DNA from: Candidatus Mesolinea sp.
GTDB taxonomy: Bacteria > Chloroflexota > Anaerolineae > Anaerolineales > Anaerolineaceae
Assembly: GCA_003499715.1 (NCBI GenBank)
Contig: DNSH01000132.1
Span: 1 to 13,455, forward strand
Direction of reading: 5' to 3'
DNA length: 13,455 bases
The number at the start of each line of letters is the position of its first letter. Position 1 is the stretch's first letter. This document shows positions 1 through 7,685 of this stretch, in pieces. Made by a program: the position numbers and the translations under genes. The notes under the pieces were generated by a model, which searched no databases, had not been told where the DNA came from, and saw only the letters and a program-made list of their open reading frames with translations.

Positions 1-729
1 CTCGCTGGGCTGCAGAACGTGCGGATGATGCCCCCAAATAAGCACGGCTCCAGCCTTGGCAAGCGCCTTAGCAACTTCTTTTTGCCGCGGGCTTGCGCCG
101 GCTTGGTATTCTGCGCCCCAGTGCACCGATACGACGACGAGGGCGCCTTGGTTTTTGGCGGTTTGAACTTCGGCGGCTGCGGCTTCGATATCTATAGGCT
201 GGGTAACATCATCGAAGGCAAGAAAAGCTAAGCTCAAGCCATTCACATTGCGATAATATGGGCTGCTCATTGTTCCATCTATACTTGAGGACCTTATGCC
301 GATTAAATTTTGGCTCCCGAGCGCTGCCACAGTTTGCGTCAGACCGTCCGGGCTGCAATCGAAGGCATGATTATTCGCCAAAGAGAGCAAGTCTAACCCC
401 CAACCTTTGAGCAATTCTGCGCGCTCAGCTGGAGCGCATAGATTATAAGCAGGCGTAGATGGGTTTTGTTCACTCGGCGTCCACTGAGGATCGAGCGGAG
501 ATTCGAGATTGGCTAAGGCCAGGTCGGCTGAATTGAGTTGAGCCGCTAGGGCAGAAAACGAATCAGCTTCTGGCTGCACGCCGCGGGCCAAACTGATATC
601 ACCCAGTAAAGCCAACGTAACAATCTGTTTGGTATTCTGGTAAACTGGGTCACTGGCTGAGGTAGCCAGAATGCAAACACCCGCCAGGGCGATGAGGATC
701 ACTGCCCTAGCGGAATTGCGGGTTTTCAT
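1..729 (-). CDS. CapA-family (PGA_cap) metallophosphatase-like exported protein, C-terminus cut off by window
   Basis: The reading frame is open from an ATG at 729 to the window edge, giving 243 codons without a stop. The C-terminal part is missing; family members are usually about 350-400 residues. Residues 9-27 form a hydrophobic signal segment without a good lipobox, so the protein is probably secreted or membrane-anchored. The PGA_cap motifs appear in order: GDISLARG at 43-50, NLESP at 74-78, NNHAFD at 119-124, HWGAEY at 203-208 and GHHPHVLQP at 233-241. These His, Asp, Asn and Glu residues are the expected metal-site ligands of this calcineurin-like fold. CapA of Bacillus takes part in poly-gamma-glutamate capsule synthesis, but most CapA-like proteins have no proven substrate and no capB/capC is visible here. 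The start overlaps the DUF3160 stop as ATGA and has no clear Shine-Dalgarno sequence, so translation is probably coupled. Family call is firm; function is not. Confidence 0.93.
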   Translation of the reverse strand, partial: MKTRNSARAVILIALAGVCILATSASDPVYQNTKQIVTLALLGDISLARGVQPEADSFSALAAQLNSADLALANLESPLDPQWTPSEQNPSTPAYNLCAPAERAELLKGWGLDLLSLANNHAFDCSPDGLTQTVAALGSQNLIGIRSSSIDGTMSSPYYRNVNGLSLAFLAFDDVTQPIDIEAAAAEVQTAKNQGALVVVSVHWGAEYQAGASPRQKEVAKALAKAGAVLIWGHHPHVLQPSE

Positions 730-2981
730 GGTGCGATGAAGCTCTGTGTCCATTCAGGCTGAGGTGGATTTTCTCCAGCAGCGAGCATTGTTTGCCAGGC
801 TTCATCGGTCAGGCGCGCATCCGAGGGGACGGTAAATTCATAGTACGTGTAGACTGCTCCCGCTCCTATGCGCCACGGGGTATCTGGGAGCACTACGTAG
901 ATGATTGCCGGCTGACCGATGGCTTCCTCTAAAGCGCTCACCGTGCCATCGGGGGTCATACCAGTAGCCACATCAGCGACCAAGGCGGCTTTCTGGTCTG
1001 AAAGGTCGCGGTCAAATTCACCTGAGGTATCAGCGGCAGCTAAGGTCATCTCCTCCAATACGCCTCCCCAATAATACAAATGACGATATTCGTCCTCGGC
1101 GAGGGTATCTCCGGCTAATTCGCGTTCAGAAATATCCTTGAGGAAAGTCAATTCTTCCATAAGGTTTTCGAGGTTGCCGCGCGTCAGGTCGCTGAGCAAG
1201 TTACGCTGTTCCAACCCATCATAGGTCATTTGGCAAAGAGCCAATAAGCGGGCGTAGGCTTCAGGGTTGGGTTCAACGTAACCACGGGTTATTTCGGGTT
1301 CCCCTCCGCCCATTTCTGCCATCACCTGCTTAGCATAGAGGATGGTATCGTGCTTGAGCTCCGTCCAGGAGCCAAGCGCAGTTTGAAGGTCTTTGCGTGC
1401 CCAAGCTTGGGTTTGCATGAATGGCGGGTAACTGGGACCTTTGGGTTCGATCAGTGGTTGCAACGCATAGAGCCAATTCCAATAAAGGTTTTGCGTCCAG
1501 GAGTCCATTCCCAACATGGAGATTTCATTTCTCACCTTTTCCAACTGCGTGTTGTAATTGGCATATTGCGTTTCGCCCATCTCATCGAGGATGTTATAAG
1601 CTTCTTCTGAGCCCATTGCTGCAAAAAAGTCCAATGCTTTGGGCAACCCTCGTGGTTTTTCTAAGCTGCCAACATTCCGCCAAATGAGCTGACCGAAAAC
1701 ATAAGCGTCCAAGGTGAATCGTTGGCCCATAAAACGAAAACCTTTGGTAACTTGCTCCTTATCTTGCCAGATCCATACCCACATCGAATTGATTTGAGGC
1801 GGAGGCAGGTTCTCGGCAGCTTGCTTGAACTCGGCAAACAAGGTCTCATCAGCCAATGCCATTGCGTCAGCATTGGCACCAAAGACCTGATCTATGATGG
1901 CGCCATACTCGTGGTAACCCAAATCATCCGCCTTACCCACAATGAAAACAGTGGGGTCATAGATGTTTTGCCAAAGCTCAACTGCTGATTTGCCATCGCT
2001 CGCCTTTGCCGAACGCAGCGCTTGGACGACCAGTAATGCCCGACGGGTTTCAAAGTCATCATCTAAGCGGAAAGTCATTCTGCCATACCACATCATGGCA
2101 CGGAAGTAACGTTCCAAAGATTCACTGCGTGTGTAGTGGCCGCGTGGCACATATTGTCCATAAACCTCGATAACTCTTTTATCAGGTGGCAAATCTTCGC
2201 GGTCCCAAATAGGTGAGAAATCGCTGCTACTGGCAGAGAGAATGAGCGCGAGTTCCGCATTGACGAGAGGTTGCGCCTCAGCCGGAATGGGATCAGGCAA
2301 GCCCAAGAGCTGCGCGGCAACGCCAAAATAAGCCACATTCCGCAAAGCGGGTTCCTCAAGCGTGGTGCCTTTCAAGGTTTGATACTGCTGAGTGCTTGCC
2401 TGCATCATGGTGCTGGTGAGCAGTTCCAGATCCTTGATGAAGTATTCCGTTTCCAGATCGCGTAGCATCTTATCAAAGATGAGGTGGTAAATGTGATAGA
2501 CCGAGTCGGTGGTAACAAAAACGGGGATATCGTTGTAACGCATGGAATCATAGATTTGGTAAAACTCTTGCTGATACTCTGAGCTGGATGGAACCACAAC
2601 GAACCCATTTTGGGTTAGCAAGTTACGTTGGGCATCGTTGAGCTCAAGCATATCCATACCTTGCACCTGCGCCAGGTCTACCGGAATGGTGTAAGCATCC
2701 CCTCCAAAAGAGTTGGGCAGGCTGACCGAAAGGGATACATATTGGGCAAAACCTTTAGGATAGACATCTTCCAAATCGATCATTGTGGTCGATGTAGGTG
2801 CTATTTCGGAAGGTATGGTTGCTGTGGGCTGTTCCTGAGTCAGGGAAGGGACGCTAGGCGCTTCTTGTGTTGATGGACCAGATGTCGCTGTTGGTTTTAA
2901 CTCTCCTGGGCCGATACAGGCACTGAGGAGAAAACTCAAAGCGAGGATGACAACCGTTAACTTGGTTACGTGTTTTTTCAT
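726..2981 (-). CDS. DUF3160 domain lipoprotein
   Basis: This 751-residue protein starts with a lipoprotein signal peptide: two lysines, a hydrophobic stretch, and the lipobox LSAC with Cys22. A Ser/Thr/Pro-rich linker follows to about residue 68, which likely spans the space above the membrane. The rest matches the DUF3160 family as I know it, including the TTDSVYHIYHLIFDKM stretch near 157-172, the aromatic WVWIWQDKE region in the middle, and the Asp/Glu-rich WGGVLEEMTLAAADTSGEF segment near the C-terminus. The biochemical role of DUF3160 is not established; the family is found in exported proteins of Chloroflexota and some archaea. The start is supported by AAGGAGG four bases upstream (2986-2992), which overlaps the stop of the preceding gene. 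The stop overlaps the CapA start as ATGA. The protein should sit on the outer face of the cytoplasmic membrane and may work with its two operon partners. Confidence 0.9.
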   Translation of the reverse strand: MKKHVTKLTVVILALSFLLSACIGPGELKPTATSGPSTQEAPSVPSLTQEQPTATIPSEIAPTSTTMIDLEDVYPKGFAQYVSLSVSLPNSFGGDAYTIPVDLAQVQGMDMLELNDAQRNLLTQNGFVVVPSSSEYQQEFYQIYDSMRYNDIPVFVTTDSVYHIYHLIFDKMLRDLETEYFIKDLELLTSTMMQASTQQYQTLKGTTLEEPALRNVAYFGVAAQLLGLPDPIPAEAQPLVNAELALILSASSSDFSPIWDREDLPPDKRVIEVYGQYVPRGHYTRSESLERYFRAMMWYGRMTFRLDDDFETRRALLVVQALRSAKASDGKSAVELWQNIYDPTVFIVGKADDLGYHEYGAIIDQVFGANADAMALADETLFAEFKQAAENLPPPQINSMWVWIWQDKEQVTKGFRFMGQRFTLDAYVFGQLIWRNVGSLEKPRGLPKALDFFAAMGSEEAYNILDEMGETQYANYNTQLEKVRNEISMLGMDSWTQNLYWNWLYALQPLIEPKGPSYPPFMQTQAWARKDLQTALGSWTELKHDTILYAKQVMAEMGGGEPEITRGYVEPNPEAYARLLALCQMTYDGLEQRNLLSDLTRGNLENLMEELTFLKDISERELAGDTLAEDEYRHLYYWGGVLEEMTLAAADTSGEFDRDLSDQKAALVADVATGMTPDGTVSALEEAIGQPAIIYVVLPDTPWRIGAGAVYTYYEFTVPSDARLTDEAWQTMLAAGENPPQPEWTQSFIAP

Positions 2982-2985
2982 TTTT

Positions 2986-2992
2986 CCTCCTT
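2986..2992 (-). promoter_or_regulatory. Shine-Dalgarno of the DUF3160 gene overlapping the upstream stop
   Basis: AAGGAGG on the minus strand lies four bases before the ATG at 2981. Its first two bases are the last two of the TAA stop (2993-2991) of the VCBS-like gene. Ribosomes finishing the first gene would stop directly on this site, which favours coupled translation. Confidence 0.85.
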
Positions 2993-3773
2993 AAGGGGTC
3001 AGAACGAAGAGGCTGCCCTCGCTGCTTTTCGAGAGCGCCATTTGATGAAAGCTCCCTTCAATTGAAGAGACGGCATTAAATCCGAAAAAGTTCCAGCGCC
3101 AAATCTTTAACGCATGGGCGATGCCAGAACCATGAGTGGTGTAGCTTCCTTCCAGCGTGGCTAATTCCTGCATGCCATCACCATCCAGGTCGGCGGCAGT
3201 AAAGGTAATGATAGGATCCGCCAAAGCTGAGCCCGCCCAAAGCTCGCGATATGCTCCGTGGTTCCAACCAATCAGAATGATGTGGCAGGATTGATTTTGA
3301 GCATCATGAAAAGAGGCGATGCGCCCCCCATGCGGCAGCCATGCGTCCACCGGCCAAGGGTGGAACTCACGCCAAACGAGCAAGGTTGCCTCCAACAGCC
3401 CGTCATGGTTGAGGTCAGTGAAAGCTGCCTGTGTGACGTTCCATTCTGGCGGGCTCTGCCAGACTAAATTTTCATTTGCATAGATTGAAGCTTGGTGATT
3501 AATCAGGGATAGATGTTCGGGTAAACCGTCCTCGTTCAAGTCGCCTGTAGTGAGGGGCTCGACGGGCTGTAGGTTGCTTGGGAGCTGGACGGGTTCCAAG
3601 CCGGAGGCTCCGAGGTGCCAGGCTCGCGGCAGAATAGGTGATGTTAAAACAAAGATGAAGGGAAGGAGAAAGCTTGAAAGAAGCCAAGGGCTAACCTTTA
3701 TGCACTTTGAATGCCTAGCCAATGCCGGCGGGCGGCTTTCAGCCGAGTTCGAAGACGGTGCCATAGAGGTCAT
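2991..3773 (-). CDS. Membrane-anchored FG-GAP/VCBS-repeat-like protein
   Basis: The frame encodes 260 residues from the ATG at 3773. A TTG two codons earlier (3779) is also in frame, but it would touch its Shine-Dalgarno sequence, whereas AAAGG at 3784-3780 sits six bases from the ATG. A hydrophobic segment at about residues 29-48, preceded by a basic stretch (RHSKCIK), looks like a signal anchor or uncleaved signal. The exported part holds three Asp/Asn/Gly loops of the type DLNxDG or DLDGDG at about 79-83, 120-124 and 195-200, each followed by a short beta-like hydrophobic run. This is the pattern of FG-GAP/VCBS beta-propeller blades with bound calcium, though only three clear blades are seen, fewer than a full propeller. 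The gene is first of a three-gene unit with the DUF3160 and CapA-like genes. The 28-residue hydrophilic N-terminus before the membrane segment is unusually long, so the true start is not certain. Specific function unknown. Confidence 0.8.
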   Translation of the reverse strand: MTSMAPSSNSAESRPPALARHSKCIKVSPWLLSSFLLPFIFVLTSPILPRAWHLGASGLEPVQLPSNLQPVEPLTTGDLNEDGLPEHLSLINHQASIYANENLVWQSPPEWNVTQAAFTDLNHDGLLEATLLVWREFHPWPVDAWLPHGGRIASFHDAQNQSCHIILIGWNHGAYRELWAGSALADPIITFTAADLDGDGMQELATLEGSYTTHGSGIAHALKIWRWNFFGFNAVSSIEGSFHQMALSKSSEGSLFVLTP

Positions 3774-3779
3774 TGGCAA

Positions 3780-3784
3780 CCTTT
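3780..3784 (-). promoter_or_regulatory. Shine-Dalgarno deciding the start of the VCBS-like gene
   Basis: AAAGG on the minus strand is six bases before the ATG at 3773 but immediately adjacent to the alternative TTG at 3779. The spacing fits the ATG and not the TTG. Confidence 0.55.
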
Positions 3785-3879
3785 ATGGATCGCTCAAAAA
3801 GGTTAAACACATGGAAGCAGCCCTCATGTTTCATCTCGCTGCAAGGATACAAATGGACTTCGACTTGATAATTAAAATT

Positions 3880-3888
3880 ATTATAGCA
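3880..3888 (-). promoter_or_regulatory. Extended -10 promoter of the VCBS-DUF3160-CapA unit
   Basis: The minus strand reads TGC followed by a perfect TATAAT (hexamer at 3885-3880), which is an extended -10 (TGn) element. No good -35 box is present at 15-18 bases upstream, as expected for extended -10 promoters. Transcription would begin near 3873, giving a leader of about 100 bases to the ATG at 3773. The surroundings are strongly AT-rich. Confidence 0.6.
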
Positions 3889-3980
3889 CATTTAATTTAC
3901 TCAAAATAATCACGCGATGGAGAAAAACCCCTCATCTCAGCGGCAAGTATTTATGAAGTAGTGTATTTAAAATCGTTTAA

Positions 3981-4009
3981 TTGACTCGCCTTGTGGGTTA
4001 TGTTAAACT
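3981..4009 (+). promoter_or_regulatory. Sigma70-type promoter of metH
   Basis: TTGACT at 3981-3986 and TAAACT at 4004-4009 are separated by exactly 17 bases. The likely transcription start is around 4016, about 30 bases before the GTG start of metH. That leaves no room for a cobalamin or SAM riboswitch between this promoter and the gene. Together with the leftward promoter, this explains most of the 270-base gap between the divergent genes; I see nothing else definite in it. Confidence 0.6.
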
Positions 4010-4036
4010 TTTTCAAATCATTGAAATATCCTTATT

Positions 4037-4040
4037 GAGG
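4037..4040 (+). promoter_or_regulatory. Shine-Dalgarno supporting the GTG start of metH
   Basis: GAGG, preceded by T, lies five bases before the GTG at 4046. This fixes the non-ATG start; the protein has no other methionine until the GAMGTM motif at residue 28. Confidence 0.7.
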
Positions 4041-4045
4041 CTACT

Positions 4046-7000
4046 GTGCAAGAAACTAAAACGATCGTCAGGAAGACTGCATATCTGGATGCGCTTAAAG
4101 AGCGCGTCTTGGTATTCGATGGCGCTATGGGCACGATGCTGCAGAGTATGAAGCTCACGGAAGCCGATTTTGGCGGAAAAGCGCTTGTGGGCTGCAATGA
4201 TGCCTTGGTCCTTTCTTCTCCGGAAGTCATTGCGAGTGTGCATCGTGCTTACCTTGAAGCCGGCGCTGATGTTATCGAGACGGACACCTTCCGCTCTAAC
4301 CGCATCACCTTAGCGGATTACGGCTTAGCTGACCGCGTCATCGAGCTCAACCGCGCAGCTGCACAGCTTGCCCGGCGTGTGGCAGACAGCTTCAGTACGC
4401 CTGAAAAACCGCGCTTTGTAGCCGGCTCCATGGGTCCTTCGGGCAAACTTATTTCTACAGACGACCCGCAAATGTCCGATATCTCCTTTGAGGAATTAGC
4501 TGATGTCTTCCGTGAGCAGGCGATCGGCTTGATCCAAGGCGGCGCAGATTTACTGTTGCTGGAGACGCAGCAAGATATCCTTGAGGTGAAAGCAGCAATT
4601 AACGGCATCCAGCGCGCTTTTGAGGAAGAAGGAGTCATCCTACCTATTCAGGCACAAGTGACCCTGGACGTGAACGGCAAGATGCTTTTAGGTTCGGATA
4701 TTACCGCAGTGACCGCCATCCTGCAGGGGATGGGGGTGAGCGTGATTGGCATGAACTGCTCCACAGGACCAGAGCACATGCGCCCTTCCGTAGCTTACCT
4801 CAGCGAGCATGCCACCCTACCCATTTCGGTGATCCCGAATGCCGGCTTGCCGATGAACGTGAATGGCGAAGCGGTTTACCCGATGCAACCTGAACCGTTC
4901 TCGGACCTCCTGGCGGAATATGTGCGCGAATATGGCGTACGCGTCGTGGGCGGCTGCTGCGGTACGCGCCCGGAGCATATCCGTGAGCTGGTGGCTAAGC
5001 TGCCCCAAGCTTTACCAGAACGCCCCGCGCTGAAACCCGAGGCGGAGTTAGCTTCACCGGTGCAAGCGGTGCAGATTGAGCAGCAGCCGGTGCCTTTCTT
5101 GGTGGGCGAACGGCTGAACGCGCAGGGTTCACGAGCTTTCAAGCGCTTGCTGCTAGCGGAAGATTTTGACGGCATGCTGCAGATTGCGCGCGAGCAGGTG
5201 GAAAATGGTGCGCATGGGTTGGACGTGAGCGTGGCGCTCACCGAGCGCAGCAATGAAGCTGAATTGATGGCTAAATTGGTTAAGCGCCTGTCATTAGAGG
5301 TGCCAGTGCCGCTGATTATCGACTCGACCGAGCCTGAGGTCATCGAAGCAGCACTGCAGAACACACCAGGGCGCTGTTTGATTAACTCGACCAACTTGGA
5401 ATCGGGCGAAGCCAAAGCCCGACGAATCTTCGCGCTGGCAAAGCAATACAGCGCCGCTGTGCTGGCGCTCACGATTGATGAGCAAGGTATGGCAAAAACC
5501 GCTGAGCGCAAGCTGGAGGTGGCGGAGCGCATTTATCACTTGGCTGTGGATGAATGCGGCTTACAGCCTCAGGACTTAGTATTTGATGACTTGACCTTTA
5601 CGCTCGCCACGGGCGAAGAGGTGTACCGCAACTCGGCGGTAGAAACCTTGCGGGGTATCACACTCATCAAACAAGCTTTGCCCGGTGTGCATACATCATT
5701 GGGCGTGAGCAATGTGTCCTTTGGGCTCTCGCCCGCCTCGCGCAAGGTGATCAATAGCGTCTTTCTCTATCATGCTGTTCAGGCTGGCTTGGATATGGCT
5801 ATCGTAAACCCAGCGCAAATCAAGCCTTATGTGGAAATTCCACCGCAGGAACGCGAACTTGCCGAAGCCTTGATTTTCAATAAACACGAAAATGCGCTAG
5901 CTGATTTGATTGCTTATTTTGATGCCAACCCTGAAGCAGCGGGGGATGAGGGGCAAAAAGTTGACCCATTCGAAGGACTAAGTGCGAGTGAACGCCTGCG
6001 AGAGCGCATCCTGCGCCGGCAAAAGGTTGGCGTGGAGGAAGATATCGAGGCGATTATCGCGGAACACCCCGAGCAGCCTAAGAGCCAAACCGCCGTGGAG
6101 ATTCTCAACACCATTTTGCTGCCAGCAATGAAAGAGGTCGGTGACCGCTTTGGCGCCGGTGAGCTGATCCTGCCTTTTGTGCTGCAATCGGCTGAGGTAA
6201 TGAAAAAAGCAGTAGCACACTTAGAGAATTACCTCGAGAAAAAGGAAGGCGCCAGCAAAGGTAAGTTGGTGTTGGCGACTGTTTATGGCGATGTGCACGA
6301 TATTGGCAAAAACTTGGTCAAGACGATCATCTCCAATAACGGCTATGAGGTGGTTGACTTGGGCAAGCAAGTGCCGGCAGAGATGATCATTCAGACTGCT
6401 ATCGAGGAAAACGCAACAGCAATTGGCTTGAGCGCACTGCTCGTCTCGACGAGTAAGCAGATGCCCCTGATTGTGAATGAATTGCACCGCCGCAAGCTTA
6501 AATTCCCGGTGCTGGTTGGCGGGGCTGCGATTAACGCGCGCTTTGGTTGGCGCATCCTCAAATGCGATGATGGCGAGCTGTATGCGCCTGGTGTGTATTA
6601 CTGCAAGGATGCCTTCGAAGGCTTGGCGGTGATGGAAACCTTAGCCGACCCGCAGCGCTACCAAGAGAGCTTAGCTGACCTGCGGCGTAAATCGGAGCAC
6701 GAATTTGCCTCGGAACGCACCACAGCAGAACCCGCTAAGGTAGCAGCTAAAGAACGCAGCCTACCGCCAGCGGAGTTTATTCCTACCGTCTCAGAATGGG
6801 GTCCACGGGTGGTGGAGTCTATGCCGCTGCCTTTGGTGGCGGATCACCTGAGCCTAAATGAGCTTTACCGCCTCTCGTGGGGCGCAAAGAACGCGCATGG
6901 CGAGGAGTGGCAGCGCCTGAAGGCTGAGTTTGACGCCCGGCGCCTGAAGATGTTAGCTGATGCTGAAAAGCATGGCTGGCTCAAACCACAAGGTGTGTAT

Positions 7001-7570
7001 GGCTATTGGCCGGCTTTAGCTGATGGCAATACCCTCATCCTCTATGACCCGGCGAGCTTAGAAGACCTCGAACCCCGCGAGCTGGAGCGTTTTGAGTTCC
7101 CCCGCCAGGCAGGCGGAGAAGGAATATCTCTTGCGGATTACTTCCTTCCAGTTGGGTCCGAGCGCTTTGACGTGGTGGCGCTGCAAGTGGTGACGGTGGG
7201 GGAAGCCGCCAGCCAACACTTTGCTGAGCTGGAAGCGGCACAAAATTACTCTGAGGCTTACTTTGTACATGGCTTGGCGGTGCAGATGGCGGAGGCTGCG
7301 GCGGATTACCTGCATGACCATATCCGCAGGGAGCTAGGTTTGCGGGAGAAGCAAGGCTTGCGCTACTCCTGGGGCTACCCAGCTATTCCGGATCTGGCAG
7401 ATCACCGTAAGGTGTTCGACCTTCTGCCGGCTGAAAAAGCCTTAGGGATGAGCTTGACACCAGCTTATCAGCTCGTGCCGGAGCAATCCACTGCTGCGAT
7501 TATCGTGCATCATCCTTTAGCGAAATATTTTAATGTGGGTGTTAACCGCGTTGATCAGCTTCTAGGATAA
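4046..7570 (+). CDS. metH: Cobalamin-dependent methionine synthase
   Basis: MetH transfers a methyl group from 5-methyltetrahydrofolate to homocysteine through cob(I)alamin, making methionine and tetrahydrofolate in the cytoplasm. At 1174 residues it is close to E. coli MetH (1227) and has all modules in the usual order. The homocysteine domain (about 12-325) has GAMGTML and zinc cysteines C238, C304 and C305. The pterin-binding domain (about 350-610) has GERLN, IDST and GVSNVSF. The B12 cap domain (about 645-735) is followed by the B12-binding domain (about 738-870), with the cobalt-ligand motif DVHDIG at 749-754 and GGAAIN at 825-830. The reactivation domain (about 905-1174) has YGYWPA, YFVHGLAVQMAEA and R1106 before GYPA. 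The start is a GTG with GAGG five bases upstream (4037-4040). The gene is monocistronic or weakly linked to the next genes, with no metF or other methionine gene nearby. Identification is very secure. Confidence 0.97.
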   Translation: MQETKTIVRKTAYLDALKERVLVFDGAMGTMLQSMKLTEADFGGKALVGCNDALVLSSPEVIASVHRAYLEAGADVIETDTFRSNRITLADYGLADRVIELNRAAAQLARRVADSFSTPEKPRFVAGSMGPSGKLISTDDPQMSDISFEELADVFREQAIGLIQGGADLLLLETQQDILEVKAAINGIQRAFEEEGVILPIQAQVTLDVNGKMLLGSDITAVTAILQGMGVSVIGMNCSTGPEHMRPSVAYLSEHATLPISVIPNAGLPMNVNGEAVYPMQPEPFSDLLAEYVREYGVRVVGGCCGTRPEHIRELVAKLPQALPERPALKPEAELASPVQAVQIEQQPVPFLVGERLNAQGSRAFKRLLLAEDFDGMLQIAREQVENGAHGLDVSVALTERSNEAELMAKLVKRLSLEVPVPLIIDSTEPEVIEAALQNTPGRCLINSTNLESGEAKARRIFALAKQYSAAVLALTIDEQGMAKTAERKLEVAERIYHLAVDECGLQPQDLVFDDLTFTLATGEEVYRNSAVETLRGITLIKQALPGVHTSLGVSNVSFGLSPASRKVINSVFLYHAVQAGLDMAIVNPAQIKPYVEIPPQERELAEALIFNKHENALADLIAYFDANPEAAGDEGQKVDPFEGLSASERLRERILRRQKVGVEEDIEAIIAEHPEQPKSQTAVEILNTILLPAMKEVGDRFGAGELILPFVLQSAEVMKKAVAHLENYLEKKEGASKGKLVLATVYGDVHDIGKNLVKTIISNNGYEVVDLGKQVPAEMIIQTAIEENATAIGLSALLVSTSKQMPLIVNELHRRKLKFPVLVGGAAINARFGWRILKCDDGELYAPGVYYCKDAFEGLAVMETLADPQRYQESLADLRRKSEHEFASERTTAEPAKVAAKERSLPPAEFIPTVSEWGPRVVESMPLPLVADHLSLNELYRLSWGAKNAHGEEWQRLKAEFDARRLKMLADAEKHGWLKPQGVYGYWPALADGNTLILYDPASLEDLEPRELERFEFPRQAGGEGISLADYFLPVGSERFDVVALQVVTVGEAASQHFAELEAAQNYSEAYFVHGLAVQMAEAAADYLHDHIRRELGLREKQGLRYSWGYPAIPDLADHRKVFDLLPAEKALGMSLTPAYQLVPEQSTAAIIVHHPLAKYFNVGVNRVDQLLG

Positions 7571-7593
7571 TAGTACATTCTGAGAGGGAACTC

Positions 7594-7656
7594 ATGCAGC
7601 CTGCTTTCGTCTTTAAAAAGCAGCAAGAGCCTGCGCTTATATTGATGTTGGTCTGA
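7594..7656 (+). CDS. Possible 20-codon leader peptide before the DUF3048 gene
   Basis: A short frame reads MQPAFVFKKQQEPALILMLV and then TGA. It is preceded by GAGGG (7584-7588) five bases from its ATG, one of the better ribosome sites in the window. Its TGA overlaps the next in-frame ATG of the DUF3048 frame as TGATG (7654-7658). It could be a translated leader or a chance reading frame. The same stretch contains a 7-base inverted repeat (CTGCTTT at 7601-7607, AAAGCAG at 7617-7623). No similarity to a known leader is recognised. Confidence 0.3.
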   Translation: MQPAFVFKKQQEPALILMLV

Positions 7657-7674
7657 TGCAGTACAATAACACTT

Positions 7675-7678
7675 GGAG
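7675..7678 (+). promoter_or_regulatory. Shine-Dalgarno deciding the start of the DUF3048 gene
   Basis: GGAG lies seven bases before the ATG at 7686. This ATG directly precedes the lipoprotein signal (MIKNKFGFLLV), so it is preferred to the upstream in-frame ATG at 7656, which would add ten mostly polar residues before the signal peptide. Confidence 0.7.
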
Positions 7679-7685
7679 AATTAAA

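Noticed and set aside
19..231. A 70-codon plus-strand frame at the left edge
   Set aside because: It is antisense to the CapA-like gene, whose motifs GHHPHVLQP and HWGAEY are read from the other strand in exactly this stretch.
3693..3787. Ten-base repeat AACCTTTATG at 3693-3702 and 3778-3787
   Set aside because: Only two copies, one coding and one at the ribosome site of the VCBS-like gene. This is most simply chance.
3550..3909. A 119-codon plus-strand frame across the start of the VCBS-like gene
   Set aside because: Its first half is antisense to the convincing minus-strand gene, it has no good ribosome site, and its lysine/isoleucine-rich tail simply reads the AT-rich intergenic DNA. I recognise no domain.
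4876..5532. A 218-codon minus-strand frame inside metH
   Set aside because: It is a shadow of the pterin-binding and homocysteine domains of metH; its Ser/Arg/Cys-rich composition is typical of antisense frames and no domain is visible.
7601..7623. Inverted repeat CTGCTTT/AAAGCAG after metH as a terminator
   Set aside because: The stem is only seven pairs, mostly A-T, and no run of T follows it, so it is not a convincing terminator.
7642..7667. Promoter with TACAAT at 7662-7667 before the DUF3048 gene
   Set aside because: The only TTGA-like -35 candidate has a 14-base spacer, and the predicted transcription start would fall on the Shine-Dalgarno sequence of the gene.
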